Source: Acidimicrobiia bacterium | GTDB lineage: Bacteria > Actinomycetota > Acidimicrobiia > Acidimicrobiales > Poriferisodalaceae | Reading direction: 5' to 3' | Length of the DNA stretch: 64,000 nt | Assembly (NCBI GenBank): GCA_022826045.1 | Contig: JAJDVQ010000023.1 | Coordinates: 1 to 64,000 of the forward strand | Shown here: positions 25,538 to 34,241 of the stretch, in pieces | How positions within the stretch are numbered: position 1 is the first letter of the stretch | How the letters are laid out: the number at the start of each line of letters is the position of its first letter | The notes under the pieces: model-generated | Databases searched by the model: none | Seen by the model: only the letters and a program-made list of their open reading frames with translations | What the model was told of the DNA's origin: nothing | Made by a program: the position numbers and the translations under genes

Positions 25538-25792
25538 ATGCCGATCGAGTCATCGGGCCACAGCGCAGGCAACCCGAGGATGTACGAAGTGATCGAGGGC
25601 GCACCCAAGGAGGGTGCGAGCCCGACGGTCTGGGCCTGGCCGCAGCTCATCGACTATCTCAAGGTCGCCGGTCAGCCAGTTCAGGGGCCATGGCCGCCAC
25701 ACCAGGAGCGACGGCCCGATCCCGACGCCGACGCGATGCCGCGAGCTGTGCCCGATCCGCAAGGTCCCGGCGGGCCGTCGACAGGGGGCTGA
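25538..25792 (+). CDS. small hypothetical protein preceding coxM
   Basis: An 84-residue polar protein (YEVIEGAPKEGASPTVWAW; a Pro/Asp-rich C-terminus) whose stop lies 3 bp before the coxM ATG, so it is the first gene of the CO dehydrogenase operon. A purine-rich GGGGAAGGGGA sequence precedes its ATG as a good ribosome site. No family recognised; being soluble, short and co-transcribed, it could be an accessory or maturation factor, but this is only positional inference. Confidence 0.6.
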   Translation: MPIESSGHSAGNPRMYEVIEGAPKEGASPTVWAWPQLIDYLKVAGQPVQGPWPPHQERRPDPDADAMPRAVPDPQGPGGPSTGG

Positions 25793-25795
25793 CGC

Positions 25796-26671
25796 ATGTA
25801 TCCATCCCGCTTCCGGTACGAAGCGCCCTCGACCGTCGCCGAGGCAGTAGCGATGCTCGCCGCAGCAGACGGCGAGGCCAAGATCCTGGCGGGCGGCCAG
25901 AGCCTCATCCCGATGATGAAACTGCGATTCGCAGCGCCCGCGATGATCGTGGACATCAACGGCATCGGCGGTCTCGACTACCACCGGTCCGATCCCGACG
26001 GCACCTATCGCATCGGGGCGCTGTGCCGGCACGCCGATCTCGAGAAGTCCGCTGCGCTCGCCGATGCCCAGCCCACCATCGCTGCGGCGGCCCCCCTCGT
26101 GGCCGACCCGCTCGTGCGCACGCGGGGAACGCTGGTCGGCTCGGTGTGCCACGCAGATCCGCAGGGCGACTGGGCCTCGGTGATGGTGTCGCTGGAAGGC
26201 GCCATCGTGGCCCAGGGCCCCAATGGGCACCGGAGCATTCAGGTGGCTGATCTCATCGACGGCCCGTTCCAGACGGTGCTCGCTCCCGACGAGATCGCCG
26301 TCGAAGCAGTGATTCCCGCAGCACGCGGCGCCCGCGTCGGCGGTTATCTCAAGCTCGAACGTCGGGTCGGCGATTTCGCCACCGTCGGCGTCGCGGTCTC
26401 GGTCGAGATGTCGGGCGGCAGCGTTGCTCGGGCGGGCATCGGGCTGACCGGAGTCGGGCCTGCCACCATCAACGCTTCGGATGCCGCGGCGGCGCTGGTC
26501 GGCACGGTGCTCGGTGCAGACGCCGTCGACGCGGCAGCCCAGCTCGCGGCCGAGGCGGCTCAGCCACGCTCTGACCACCGGGGAAGCGCCGATTACAAGC
26601 GCCACGTCGTCGCCACCTTCGTGCGGCGCATCGGCGCTCAGATCCAGCGATCAGAACACGAGGCGGCCTGA
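25796..26671 (+). CDS. coxM: CO dehydrogenase medium (FAD) subunit
   Basis: The 291-residue FAD-binding subunit has [13 protein letters not shown] (32-44), the flavin-binding loop of the xanthine-oxidase-family medium subunits, and the second loop [19 protein letters not shown]. It passes electrons from the 2Fe-2S clusters of CoxS through FAD to the acceptor. Order M-S-L and 1-bp gaps to coxS are the classic form I arrangement. Confidence 0.93.
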   Translation: MYPSRFRYEAPSTVAEAVAMLAAADGEAKILAGGQSLIPMMKLRFAAPAMIVDINGIGGLDYHRSDPDGTYRIGALCRHADLEKSAALADAQPTIAAAAPLVADPLVRTRGTLVGSVCHADPQGDWASVMVSLEGAIVAQGPNGHRSIQVADLIDGPFQTVLAPDEIAVEAVIPAARGARVGGYLKLERRVGDFATVGVAVSVEMSGGSVARAGIGLTGVGPATINASDAAAALVGTVLGADAVDAAAQLAAEAAQPRSDHRGSADYKRHVVATFVRRIGAQIQRSEHEAA

Positions 26672-26672
26672 C

Positions 26673-27254
26673 ATGAGCACATTGTTCGAAGAGGTCCGTC
26701 CGAGCGACGGCGGCGCCGGCGACGCAGTGCCGGTTCGCCGTGTGGAGCTGACCGTGAACGGCGAGCGCCGTGCGGCCGACGTGGAGCCGCGGCTGTTGCT
26801 GGCGCACCTGCTGCGCAACGGCTTCCGGCTGACGGGAACTCACACCGGTTGCGACACCACCAACTGCGGCGCATGCACGGTGCTGTACGACGGCGTGCCC
26901 GTCAAGAGCTGCACGATGTTCGCCGTCCAGGCCGACGGCCACGAGGTGCTCACCGTCGAAGGCCTGGCGACGGCGAGCGAGCTGCACCCGATCCAGGAGG
27001 GCTTCAAGGACGAGCACGGCCTGCAGTGCGGTTTCTGCACCCCGGGCATGATGCTCGCCGCGAAGGCGTTGCTGGACGAGAACCCGAACCCCAGCGAGGA
27101 CGAGATCCGCTGGGCGCTGTCGGGGAATCTCTGCCGCTGCACCGGCTACCAGAACATCGTCAAGGCCGTGATGTGGGCCGCCGAGAAGCTAGGCGCCAAC
27201 GCCGAGAGCGACGGTGCGGACGATGCCGGCGATGACGCAGGCGGGGAGGGCTGA
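26673..27254 (+). CDS. coxS: CO dehydrogenase small (2Fe-2S) subunit
   Basis: The 193-residue iron-sulfur subunit has the plant-type cluster motif C60-x4-C65-x2-C68-x11-C80 and the second cluster C119-x2-C122 ... C154-x-C156 ([21 protein letters not shown]). Compared with typical CoxS there is an N-terminal extension of about 20 residues and an acidic C-terminal tail. ATG 26673 follows the coxM stop by one base. Confidence 0.93.
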   Translation: MSTLFEEVRPSDGGAGDAVPVRRVELTVNGERRAADVEPRLLLAHLLRNGFRLTGTHTGCDTTNCGACTVLYDGVPVKSCTMFAVQADGHEVLTVEGLATASELHPIQEGFKDEHGLQCGFCTPGMMLAAKALLDENPNPSEDEIRWALSGNLCRCTGYQNIVKAVMWAAEKLGANAESDGADDAGDDAGGEG

Positions 27255-27255
27255 G

Positions 27256-29637
27256 ATGGCGCTCGACGAGATCAAGATCGGCGGCCTCGGCGCCAGCCGG
27301 CGGCGGGTGGAGGACAACCGCTTCATTCGCGGCAAGGGCAACTACATCGACGACATCGCCCTGCCCGGGATGCTGCACATGGAGATCCTGCGCAGCCCGC
27401 TGGCTCACGCCCGCATCCGTTCCATTGACGTCAGCGCTGCCTGGGCCGTCCCCGGCGTTCGCATGGTGCTCACCGGCGACATGCTGGCCGCCCGGAATCT
27501 GGCGTGGATGCCGACGCTGTCGTACGACACCCAGGCTGTACTCGCCACCGACAAGGTCCGGTTCCAGGGCCAGGAAGTGGCCTGCGTCGTCGCCGACGAC
27601 CCCTACATCGCAAAGGACGGCTGCGAGGCGATCGTGGTCGACTACGAACCGCTGCCGCCCATCGTCAACCCGACCCAGGCAAAGGCACCCGGCGCGCCGC
27701 TGATCCGCGACGACAAGACCGGCCAGGACTCCAACGTCGTGTTCGACTGGGAGGTCGGCGACCGTGAGGGCACCGATCGGGCCTTCGCGCAGGCCGATGT
27801 GGTCTCGACCATCGACATGCACTACCCGCGCTCGCACCCGTCGCCCATCGAGGCGTGCGGCTCGATCGCCGATTTCGACCGGGCGACCTCGAAGCTCACC
27901 GTGTACATGACCACCCAGGCGCCGCACATCATCCGCGCCGCGGTGGCCCTGGTAGCCGAGCTGCCCGAGCACATGATCCGCATCGTGTCCCCCGACCTCG
28001 GCGGCGGCTTCGGGAACAAGGTGCCGGTGTACCCGGGCTACGTCGTGTCGATCCTGGCGTCGATCCTGCTCGAGTGCCCCGTCAAGTGGATCGAGGACAA
28101 GAGCGGCAACCTCATCTCGACGGGGTTCGGCCGCGACATCTACCTCAAGGGCGAGATGGCGCTGCGCAACGACGGCCGCATTCTCGGCGTGCGGATGCAC
28201 ACCGACTCCGACCACGGCGCCTTCTTCTCCGATGCCCAGCCGAGCAAGTTCAAGATCGGCCTGATGCACTCGGCCTTCAGCTGTTACGACATTCCCGTCG
28301 CGCATCTCACCGCCCAGGGCGTCTACACCAACAAGGCACCCGGCGGCGTCGCGTATCGCTGCTCATTCCGGGTCACCGAGGCCATGTACTTCCAGGAGCG
28401 CATGGTGCAGGCGGCCGCCGCCGACCTGGGCATGGACCAGGCCGAGTTCCGCCGCATCAACCTGGTGCGCGACGACGACTTCCCCCATCGCACACCATGG
28501 GGGTTCCTCACCGACTCGGGCCAGTACGGCAAATGCCTCGACCTCGGGCTCGAAGCGATCGGCTACGAGGACTTCCTGCGCCAGAAGGAGGAGGCGCGCC
28601 AGCGGGGACGGCTGCTGGGCATCGGCATCTCGACCATGACCGAGCCGCTGGGGGCGGGCAACAGCCGGGAGTACGACATCTTGGGCATCAAGATGTTCGA
28701 CTCCGCCGAGCTGAAGGTCCACATGACCGGCAAGGCGCTGCTGCGCACCGGCGCCAAGACACAGGGCCAGGGCCACGAGACCACCTGGGCGCAGATCGTC
28801 GCCCACGAGCTGGGCATACCGGCCGAGGATGTTTTGGTCGAAGAGGGCGACACCGACACGGCCCCGTTCGGCATGGGCACCTACGCGTCACGCAGCACCC
28901 CGGTGGCCGGGGCGGCGGTGGCCATGGTGTCGCGCAAGATCCGCGCCAAGGCTCGCAAGATCGCCGCGCACCTGCTCGAGGTCTCCGAGGAGGACATCGA
29001 ATGGGAGCTGGGCCGGTTCTCGGTGCGGGGCGCTCCCGACCGGGGCGTGACCATCCAGGAATGCGCGATTGCTGCCTACAGCAACATGCCCGACGGAATG
29101 GAGCCGGGCCTGGAGAACAACGCCTACTACGACCCGCCGAACCTGACGTGGCCGTTCGCTTGCTACATCGCGACCGTCGAGGTCGATCCCGAGACCGGGG
29201 TGTGGGACGTGCTGCGGGTGGTGGCGGTGGACGACTGCGGCGTGCGCATCAACCCGATGATCGTCGAGGGCCAGATCATGGGAGGGCTCACCGAGGCCTA
29301 CGCCATGGCCAACATGCAGTTCATCACCTTCGACGAGGACGGCAACTGCATCGGCTCCAACTACATGGACTACCTGCTGCCGACCGCGTGGGAGACACCG
29401 GGCTTTGAGCTCCACGAGGTGGTGACGCCGTGCCCGCACCACCCCATCGGTGCGAAGGGCATCGGCGAGTGCGCCACCGTCGGCGGCCCGGCGGCGTTCG
29501 TCAACGCGGTGATCGATGCCATCGGCGACAGCGGTGTGCGCAATATCGACATGCCGCTGCTGCCCGATCGGGTGCATGAGGCCATCACGCAGGGCCACGA
29601 TGTCTCCGGCGCTCCGCCGGTGAAGACGGAGCCATGA
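27256..29637 (+). CDS. coxL: CO dehydrogenase large (Mo-Cu) subunit, form I
   Basis: The 793-residue catalytic subunit carries the form I active-site loop AYRCSFR at residues 366-372, with Cys 369 as the copper ligand. This distinguishes true aerobic CO dehydrogenase from form II homologues (AYRGAGR). The molybdenum-site Glu is E738 in IGECATVGGP. The enzyme oxidises CO with water to CO2 and feeds electrons to quinone, allowing scavenging of trace CO. ATG 27256 follows coxS by one base; the stop overlaps the next gene by 4 bp. Confidence 0.96.
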   Translation: MALDEIKIGGLGASRRRVEDNRFIRGKGNYIDDIALPGMLHMEILRSPLAHARIRSIDVSAAWAVPGVRMVLTGDMLAARNLAWMPTLSYDTQAVLATDKVRFQGQEVACVVADDPYIAKDGCEAIVVDYEPLPPIVNPTQAKAPGAPLIRDDKTGQDSNVVFDWEVGDREGTDRAFAQADVVSTIDMHYPRSHPSPIEACGSIADFDRATSKLTVYMTTQAPHIIRAAVALVAELPEHMIRIVSPDLGGGFGNKVPVYPGYVVSILASILLECPVKWIEDKSGNLISTGFGRDIYLKGEMALRNDGRILGVRMHTDSDHGAFFSDAQPSKFKIGLMHSAFSCYDIPVAHLTAQGVYTNKAPGGVAYRCSFRVTEAMYFQERMVQAAAADLGMDQAEFRRINLVRDDDFPHRTPWGFLTDSGQYGKCLDLGLEAIGYEDFLRQKEEARQRGRLLGIGISTMTEPLGAGNSREYDILGIKMFDSAELKVHMTGKALLRTGAKTQGQGHETTWAQIVAHELGIPAEDVLVEEGDTDTAPFGMGTYASRSTPVAGAAVAMVSRKIRAKARKIAAHLLEVSEEDIEWELGRFSVRGAPDRGVTIQECAIAAYSNMPDGMEPGLENNAYYDPPNLTWPFACYIATVEVDPETGVWDVLRVVAVDDCGVRINPMIVEGQIMGGLTEAYAMANMQFITFDEDGNCIGSNYMDYLLPTAWETPGFELHEVVTPCPHHPIGAKGIGECATVGGPAAFVNAVIDAIGDSGVRNIDMPLLPDRVHEAITQGHDVSGAPPVKTEP

Positions 29638-30677
29638 GCCGCACCCGCGCGGTCGAGGGCTGGGGCGTGCTCGAGCACGCCACCGAGCTCGCACGCAGCG
29701 GCGAGCCATTCGTGCTGGCTACGGTGGTCTGGCGCGAAGGACCGAGTTCGGGTCAGCAGGGCTCGCGTGCCATCTACACGGCGTCCGGCGAGATGTACGG
29801 GTGGATCGGCGGTGCTTGCGCTGAGCCCACGTTCATCCGCGAGGCCATCGCCACACTCGAAACTGGCGCACCGCGCCTGCTGGCGCTGGGAGCGAGCGAC
29901 CGGTTCGGCGACCTGCCGCCAGAGGCCGAGCCGGCAGGCGAGGCCGTGGCCCGAGCGGCCCGTGAGCGCAGCGAACAAGAGCGGGAGACAACTGGCGAGC
30001 ACGCTGGAAGGAGCGCATCTCTTCCATTGCTCCCCGGCACCACTGCCGTCGCCATGTCATGCCAGAGCGAAGGCGCCTTGCAGATCTACTTGGAGCCCGT
30101 CGTGGCCGTGCCTCACTTGGTGATCGTCGGAAGCTCGCCGATGGCAGCAACGCTGGCGTCGCTGGCCCACGAACTCGACTGGCGTGTCGAGCAGGTCAGC
30201 GGCCCGGATTTCAGCGAGGGACTGCTCACGCCCCAGTCGATGGTGGTCGTGGCCACCCAGGGCCACGGCGACGAGGATGTGCTGGCAGCTGCGCTGAAGG
30301 CGGCGCCGGCATATGTGGGCCTCGTCGCGTCCAGCCGGAGGGGCGACTCCGTGCGTTCTGTGCTGGCGGCCCAAGGCGTGCACGAGGACCGACTGGCCTC
30401 GTTGCGGGTGCCCGCGGGACTGGATCTCGGCAGCACCACCCACAAAGAGGTCGCCGTATCGATCCTGGCCGAGCTGGTGCAACTGCGGGCGCAGGGTGCA
30501 TTCGCTGCCCCGGTCACCGTGCCGCCGCCCGAGGTCTCGCTGGCCGTCGACCCTGTCTGCGGCATGACCGTCCAGATCGATCCGGCGACGCCGTCGCTGG
30601 AGATCGGCGACGAGGTCTACTACTTCTGCTGCGCGGGGTGCCGCACAACCTTCGCACGTGAGCGGGGAGTCGCTTGA
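29634..30677 (+). CDS. XdhC/CoxI-family maturation protein with C-terminal YHS domain
   Basis: This 347-residue protein has the XdhC/CoxI N-terminal domain (VVWREGPSSGQQGSRA; GWIGGACAEP) and the XdhC Rossmann domain (LVIVGSSPMAATLASLA; YVGLVASSRRGDSV), which take part in building or loading the molybdenum cofactor of CoxL. At about residues 302-345 it ends in a YHS-type metal domain (DPVCGMTVQID; YYFCCAGCRTTF) with several Cys. The fusion would place a metal-binding module, perhaps for the active-site copper, on the maturation factor; that is inference. It overlaps coxL and coxG. Confidence 0.85.
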   Translation: MSRTRAVEGWGVLEHATELARSGEPFVLATVVWREGPSSGQQGSRAIYTASGEMYGWIGGACAEPTFIREAIATLETGAPRLLALGASDRFGDLPPEAEPAGEAVARAARERSEQERETTGEHAGRSASLPLLPGTTAVAMSCQSEGALQIYLEPVVAVPHLVIVGSSPMAATLASLAHELDWRVEQVSGPDFSEGLLTPQSMVVVATQGHGDEDVLAAALKAAPAYVGLVASSRRGDSVRSVLAAQGVHEDRLASLRVPAGLDLGSTTHKEVAVSILAELVQLRAQGAFAAPVTVPPPEVSLAVDPVCGMTVQIDPATPSLEIGDEVYYFCCAGCRTTFARERGVA

Positions 30678-31261
30678 TGCAGATCACCAACCAGTTCCAG
30701 GTCGCGCAGCCGCTGGAGGCTGTATGGAGCTTCTTCGGCGACGTGCCGCAGGTGGCGGCGTGTCTGCCGGGCACCGAGCTGACCACCGAGCTAGGCGACG
30801 ACCGCTACGGCGGCACCGTGTCCATCGGCCTCGGCCCCATCAAGCTCGACTTCGACGGCGGTGCCGAGATCACGCAGCGGGACGAGGAGAACCGGACGAT
30901 CTCTGTCGCTGCCAGCGGCGCCGATCGCAAGGGCCGGGGCCAAGCCACGCTCGAACTCAACGCCAGCCTCGCTGACGCTGCGGGCGGCACGAGCGTGGAG
31001 GTGGCCATGGACCTGCAGCTCTCCGGGCCCGCAGCACTGTACGGGCGCGGCCTGGTGAGCGACATCACCGCTGTGCTGCTGAATGACTTCGCCGCCAACG
31101 TCCAGAACCGGCTCGCCGCGATGGCAGAGGGCCGCGATCCAGACCAAGTCGAACAGGTTCAAGCCGCCGGTGGCCTCGCCATCGGTCTGCGTGCCGCGGG
31201 CATGGGCCTCGCCCGCGTCGTGCGCCGACTTGCCCTTCCGTACCGACCCGAGGCCGTGTGA
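30677..31261 (+). CDS. coxG: CoxG family SRPBCC protein
   Basis: The 194-residue protein has an N-terminal SRPBCC/START-like cavity domain (QITNQFQVAQPLEAVWSFF; VAACLPGTEL; IKLDFDGGAE) characteristic of CoxG, and a C-terminal amphipathic tail. In mycobacteria CoxG mediates contact of CO dehydrogenase with the membrane quinone pool. Its ATG overlaps the preceding TGA (TGATG). It leads directly into five small membrane protein genes. Confidence 0.88.
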   Translation: MQITNQFQVAQPLEAVWSFFGDVPQVAACLPGTELTTELGDDRYGGTVSIGLGPIKLDFDGGAEITQRDEENRTISVAASGADRKGRGQATLELNASLADAAGGTSVEVAMDLQLSGPAALYGRGLVSDITAVLLNDFAANVQNRLAAMAEGRDPDQVEQVQAAGGLAIGLRAAGMGLARVVRRLALPYRPEAV

Positions 31262-31271
31262 GGAGGCGCTC

Positions 31272-31523
31272 GTGCTCTGGTGGATAGGAAACCTGATACT
31301 GCTCCTGGTGGTCGTGCCGGTCGCGCTTGCGCTGCTGAACCGAGTGCTCGCTGCGATCGAGCGCATTCGCAAGGCCAGCGACGACATCCTGGCCGGCGGC
31401 GTGGGGATCATCGGCGAGCTCGACACCACGCAGGACTTGCTCGCAACTACTGACGAGACGATTGAAGAAGTGGCGGACGGTGCTGTCCGCTACGCCGGTT
31501 CGGTCGGAAAGCTCCTGGGCTGA
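31272..31523 (+). CDS. small single-span membrane protein 1 of cox operon
   Basis: GTG 31272 has a strong ribosome site (AGGAGG at 31261-31266) 5 bp upstream. The 83 residues comprise a membrane span (WWIGNLILLLVVVPVALALL) and a charged helical tail (IERIRKASDDILAGG, then TTDETIEEV). No known family. It begins 10 bp after coxG and is clearly in the same operon. Confidence 0.7.
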   Translation: MLWWIGNLILLLVVVPVALALLNRVLAAIERIRKASDDILAGGVGIIGELDTTQDLLATTDETIEEVADGAVRYAGSVGKLLG

Positions 31524-31534
31524 AAGGGGACGTG

Positions 31535-31762
31535 ATGCCTGTTGTTGCCTGGGTCACTGTCATCATCGGCGGCTTGATCATCCTGGCGGCCGCGGTGGGC
31601 CTGCTGCGGGTGGTGCTGCACTTGGTTGCGGTGCATCGCACGCTCGCCCAAGTGGCCGGCGGCGTTCGCGTCATCGCCGAACAGACCTCGACGGTGCCCA
31701 CCGTGCTGCCGTCGGTCAACTCGACGCTGATGCCTGTCCACGACTTCTGCGAATCGATCTGA
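31535..31762 (+). CDS. small single-span membrane protein 2 of cox operon
   Basis: The 75-residue protein starts with a membrane span (VAWVTVIIGGLIILAAAVGLL), followed by a short helical tail (AVHRTLAQVAGGVRVIAEQT) and the C-terminal PVHDFCESI with one Cys. GAAAGGGGA precedes the start (GTG 31532 or ATG 31535). Unknown family. Confidence 0.68.
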   Translation: MPVVAWVTVIIGGLIILAAAVGLLRVVLHLVAVHRTLAQVAGGVRVIAEQTSTVPTVLPSVNSTLMPVHDFCESI

Positions 31763-31775
31763 GGGAGGCGCCGCC

Positions 31776-32054
31776 ATGCTGCAGTTGCTCGCCCAGAGTT
31801 CGGACGCCGGATCCACGACGGGATGGGTCATCGGCATCGTCATCGGCATCGTCGTCGTTATCGCTGTGGTCGCCCTCGTCGTGCCCATCCTCATGCTGGC
31901 CCGTTCGATCGGCAATCGGGCCACCGAGATCAACGACGGACTGGAAGACGCCGTCACCAACACGGCGGCGCTCGGGGAGCTGAACACGACGATCGCTGCG
32001 GCAACGGTGATCGTCGACGGCCTCAAACGCGGCCGGAACCGGTTAGGAGGCTGA
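31776..32054 (+). CDS. small single-span membrane protein 3 of cox operon
   Basis: The 92-residue protein has its span at about 17-42 (WVIGIVIGIVVVIAVVALVV) and a polar helix (SIGNRATEINDGLEDAVTNT) ending in a basic RGRNRLGG. The tail resembles those of proteins 1 and 4. AGGGAGG lies just before the ATG. Confidence 0.68.
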   Translation: MLQLLAQSSDAGSTTGWVIGIVIGIVVVIAVVALVVPILMLARSIGNRATEINDGLEDAVTNTAALGELNTTIAAATVIVDGLKRGRNRLGG

Positions 32055-32055
32055 C

Positions 32056-32346
32056 ATGAACCTGCTGGCTCTCACCGACACCCAAGAGAACCTGTGGTGG
32101 GGGGTCGTCATCGGCGGCTTCGTGGTGATCGTGGCCGTGGTGGTGCTGCTCACCATGCTGGTGCTGCTGGTGCGCACGATCGAGCGCCGGGTGGAGACCA
32201 TCAAAGGCACGCTCGAGCGGGCCGCCGCCAACACCTCTGACACCGCCCTGATCGCCGACACCGCCGACGGGGTCGATGCGGTGCTGTCCGAAGGCCTCGA
32301 ACATCACCTGTTCCTCGGCCGAGTACTCGACAAGGTGCGCTCATGA
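32056..32346 (+). CDS. small single-span membrane protein 4 of cox operon
   Basis: The 96-residue protein has its span at about 15-40 (VVIGGFVVIVAVVVLLTMLV) and the tail TIERRVETIKGTLERAAANT then EHHLFLGRVLDKV. The pattern ExIxxxLExAxxNT is shared with protein 3. ATG is one base after the previous stop; the stop overlaps protein 5 by 4 bp. Confidence 0.7.
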   Translation: MNLLALTDTQENLWWGVVIGGFVVIVAVVVLLTMLVLLVRTIERRVETIKGTLERAAANTSDTALIADTADGVDAVLSEGLEHHLFLGRVLDKVRS

Positions 32347-32705
32347 CGACGCTCGTAGTTCTCTCCGTCATCCTGATCGGCCTGTTCATCGCCGGGCTCG
32401 CGTTCTACCTGTTCGTGGTGGGCAGCCAGCTCACCCGGATCGCCGGCCTGCTCGAGGAGTGCTCGCAGATCGTGTGGAAGATCAAGTCCGATGCCGAGGC
32501 TGTCGAGCCGGGCGTCGAGCGCATCAACAACACGGCCGGCGTCATCGCGGGCGCACTGCCGCTGCTGTACGGCATGGCCGAAGGCATCGTGACCGGCGCC
32601 ACATACGAGCCCGAGCCCGAGCCTCGCGAGCCGTCGCCGGCCCGGCCTGCGATGGGCACGCGCCGCAGCCGGCTTCACGAAGCAGTCGGCTATCACCCCG
32701 AATAG
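32343..32705 (+). CDS. small single-span membrane protein 5 of cox operon
   Basis: The 120-residue protein has an N-terminal span (LVVLSVILIGLFIAGLAFYLF), a helical region (QLTRIAGLLEECSQIVWKIK; VERINNTAGVIAGALPLLYG) and a disordered tail rich in Pro and Glu. Last gene of the run; no terminator hairpin with a T-run is visible in the 108 bp before the convergent gene. Confidence 0.7.
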   Translation: MTTLVVLSVILIGLFIAGLAFYLFVVGSQLTRIAGLLEECSQIVWKIKSDAEAVEPGVERINNTAGVIAGALPLLYGMAEGIVTGATYEPEPEPREPSPARPAMGTRRSRLHEAVGYHPE

Positions 32706-32813
32706 TCGCCTGCGCTCAGCTTGAGTCTGACTCAGACGCTCATGGCGCGGAGTGTGATAGCGCTGGTGCACGCAGATCTGTCTGGCTGCCGTGTCATGGG
32801 GCAGTCTCAGCGG

Positions 32814-34241
32814 TCAGCAGTTTCGGGCCCTCTGGCCGCGGGCTGGCAGGCACAGGCTGTGCGGTTCTGGTGCCGTGCCGGGCGATTCATCAATCTCCCG
32901 GAGGGTCCATTGATCTGACCACACGCGCGGGTCTTGCCTTGCGAAGGGATCGAAGACTCCGATTCCCGAGGTGAAGTGACCGGGTCGGGCGCCTCGCGGC
33001 CGCACGCTGTAGCCGATTCGTGATGGGTTGTTCTCGGCACTGCCCGTAATGGACAGTTCTGTGTCATCGTTGGCGCGGTGGATGACTTCACGGTAAACGG
33101 GCGGGTCGGTGCCGATCGTCCAGCAAACGATCATGGCGAAGTCTGGGGTATCGCCGCAAACGAATCCTGCCGCGCCCTCGAGATAACTGAATGCAGTGCG
33201 CTCGGGAGCGCGCGCTGGACGGGGTGACACGTCTCTGCTCCATTCCCAGCATCGGGCGCTCCCGCCATCGGCCAGTGAGCACAGATATCCCGGGCCAAGA
33301 AAGATCTGCTGGATGGCCTCGGGCTCACCAGAGTTCCAGTGCAGTCCACCAATGGACTCGAGATCGCAGTAGATGACACCGTCGTCGTGCCAGCAGACAT
33401 CCCCGTCCGGGCCCGTCCAGAAGCGGTACCGGTTATTGGCCCTGACCTGCTCGTCGTAGAGGTCCAGTTCGTTGTCAGTTATGAAGTCAAACAAGTACGC
33501 GCCCGCTGCCGCCGCGGCGCCAGCGCCGAGGGATGCTGCTGCGATGAGCATTGCTGCGACCGGTTTGCGTAGCGTGGGTATCGCCGGGGGTTCGGGGGGA
33601 AGCCCATCGGGTTTGTCGTCGCGTGGTTCGGCGATGACCACGGTGCCTGCTGCGCGGTCGTGCCAGCCGCGGCGCTCGCCGTCAAGCAGCACAGATGCAT
33701 ACACCGCCGTCCACGCCGCCATGCCTGTGGCTGCTGCGCCGATGAGCCCACTGTCCCATTTCGATCCGATTCCCCATCCGACTGCCGCGCCTGCCGCCAG
33801 AGCGCCGTGGGGCACCGCCCAGCGGACCCAGCAGCCCGCCTTGGTCAACCCGACGCTGCCGTCGCGCGGATGAGCCACCACGGCCAGATAGGCCATCTGC
33901 TTGCCGGCGGTCTGACGGCCTCGAAACACCTGCAACGCCTCATAACGCGCCGGCACGCCTGCTGCCGCCGCGATCATCAGCACCGTCGCGACGCCGAACA
34001 CGCCGCTGCCCCCAGATGACGCCGACGACTGCCCCCACGATTGCGCGAACCCCTGCGCCAACGCGGCCAGCAGCAACGGCGACAGCACCAGCATCACCGC
34101 CAGCACAGCCGCGCCTGCCAGCACTGCCGTCACCACCGCATCAATCGCCCTGGCTGCGGACCGTGTCCCCAGACCGGCCACCGGCCCGCAGCCGCGCCGA
34201 CCGCTGGCGTCGCCGCCCCGGGTCTCGGTCGGTTCGCTCAT
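32814..34241 (-). CDS. RDD family membrane protein with extracytoplasmic C-terminal domain
   Basis: The 475-residue protein has an N-terminal RDD domain with three or four spans (RSAARAIDAVVTAVLAGAAV; GRQTAGKQMAYLAVV; RRGWHDRAAGTVVI carrying the Arg-Asp of the name), then a further span near 240-265 and a Cys/Trp-rich C-terminal region of about 200 residues (GPDGDVCWHDDGVIYCDLE; GYLCSLADGGSARCWEW) reminiscent of RCC1-like repeats. RDD proteins are little understood; some affect salt tolerance. It overlaps the stop of the large RTX gene by 4 bp, so it is its operon partner and may serve its export or anchoring. Confidence 0.8.
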   Translation of the reverse strand: MSEPTETRGGDASGRRGCGPVAGLGTRSAARAIDAVVTAVLAGAAVLAVMLVLSPLLLAALAQGFAQSWGQSSASSGGSGVFGVATVLMIAAAAGVPARYEALQVFRGRQTAGKQMAYLAVVAHPRDGSVGLTKAGCWVRWAVPHGALAAGAAVGWGIGSKWDSGLIGAAATGMAAWTAVYASVLLDGERRGWHDRAAGTVVIAEPRDDKPDGLPPEPPAIPTLRKPVAAMLIAAASLGAGAAAAAGAYLFDFITDNELDLYDEQVRANNRYRFWTGPDGDVCWHDDGVIYCDLESIGGLHWNSGEPEAIQQIFLGPGYLCSLADGGSARCWEWSRDVSPRPARAPERTAFSYLEGAAGFVCGDTPDFAMIVCWTIGTDPPVYREVIHRANDDTELSITGSAENNPSRIGYSVRPRGARPGHFTSGIGVFDPFARQDPRVWSDQWTLREIDESPGTAPEPHSLCLPARGQRARNC

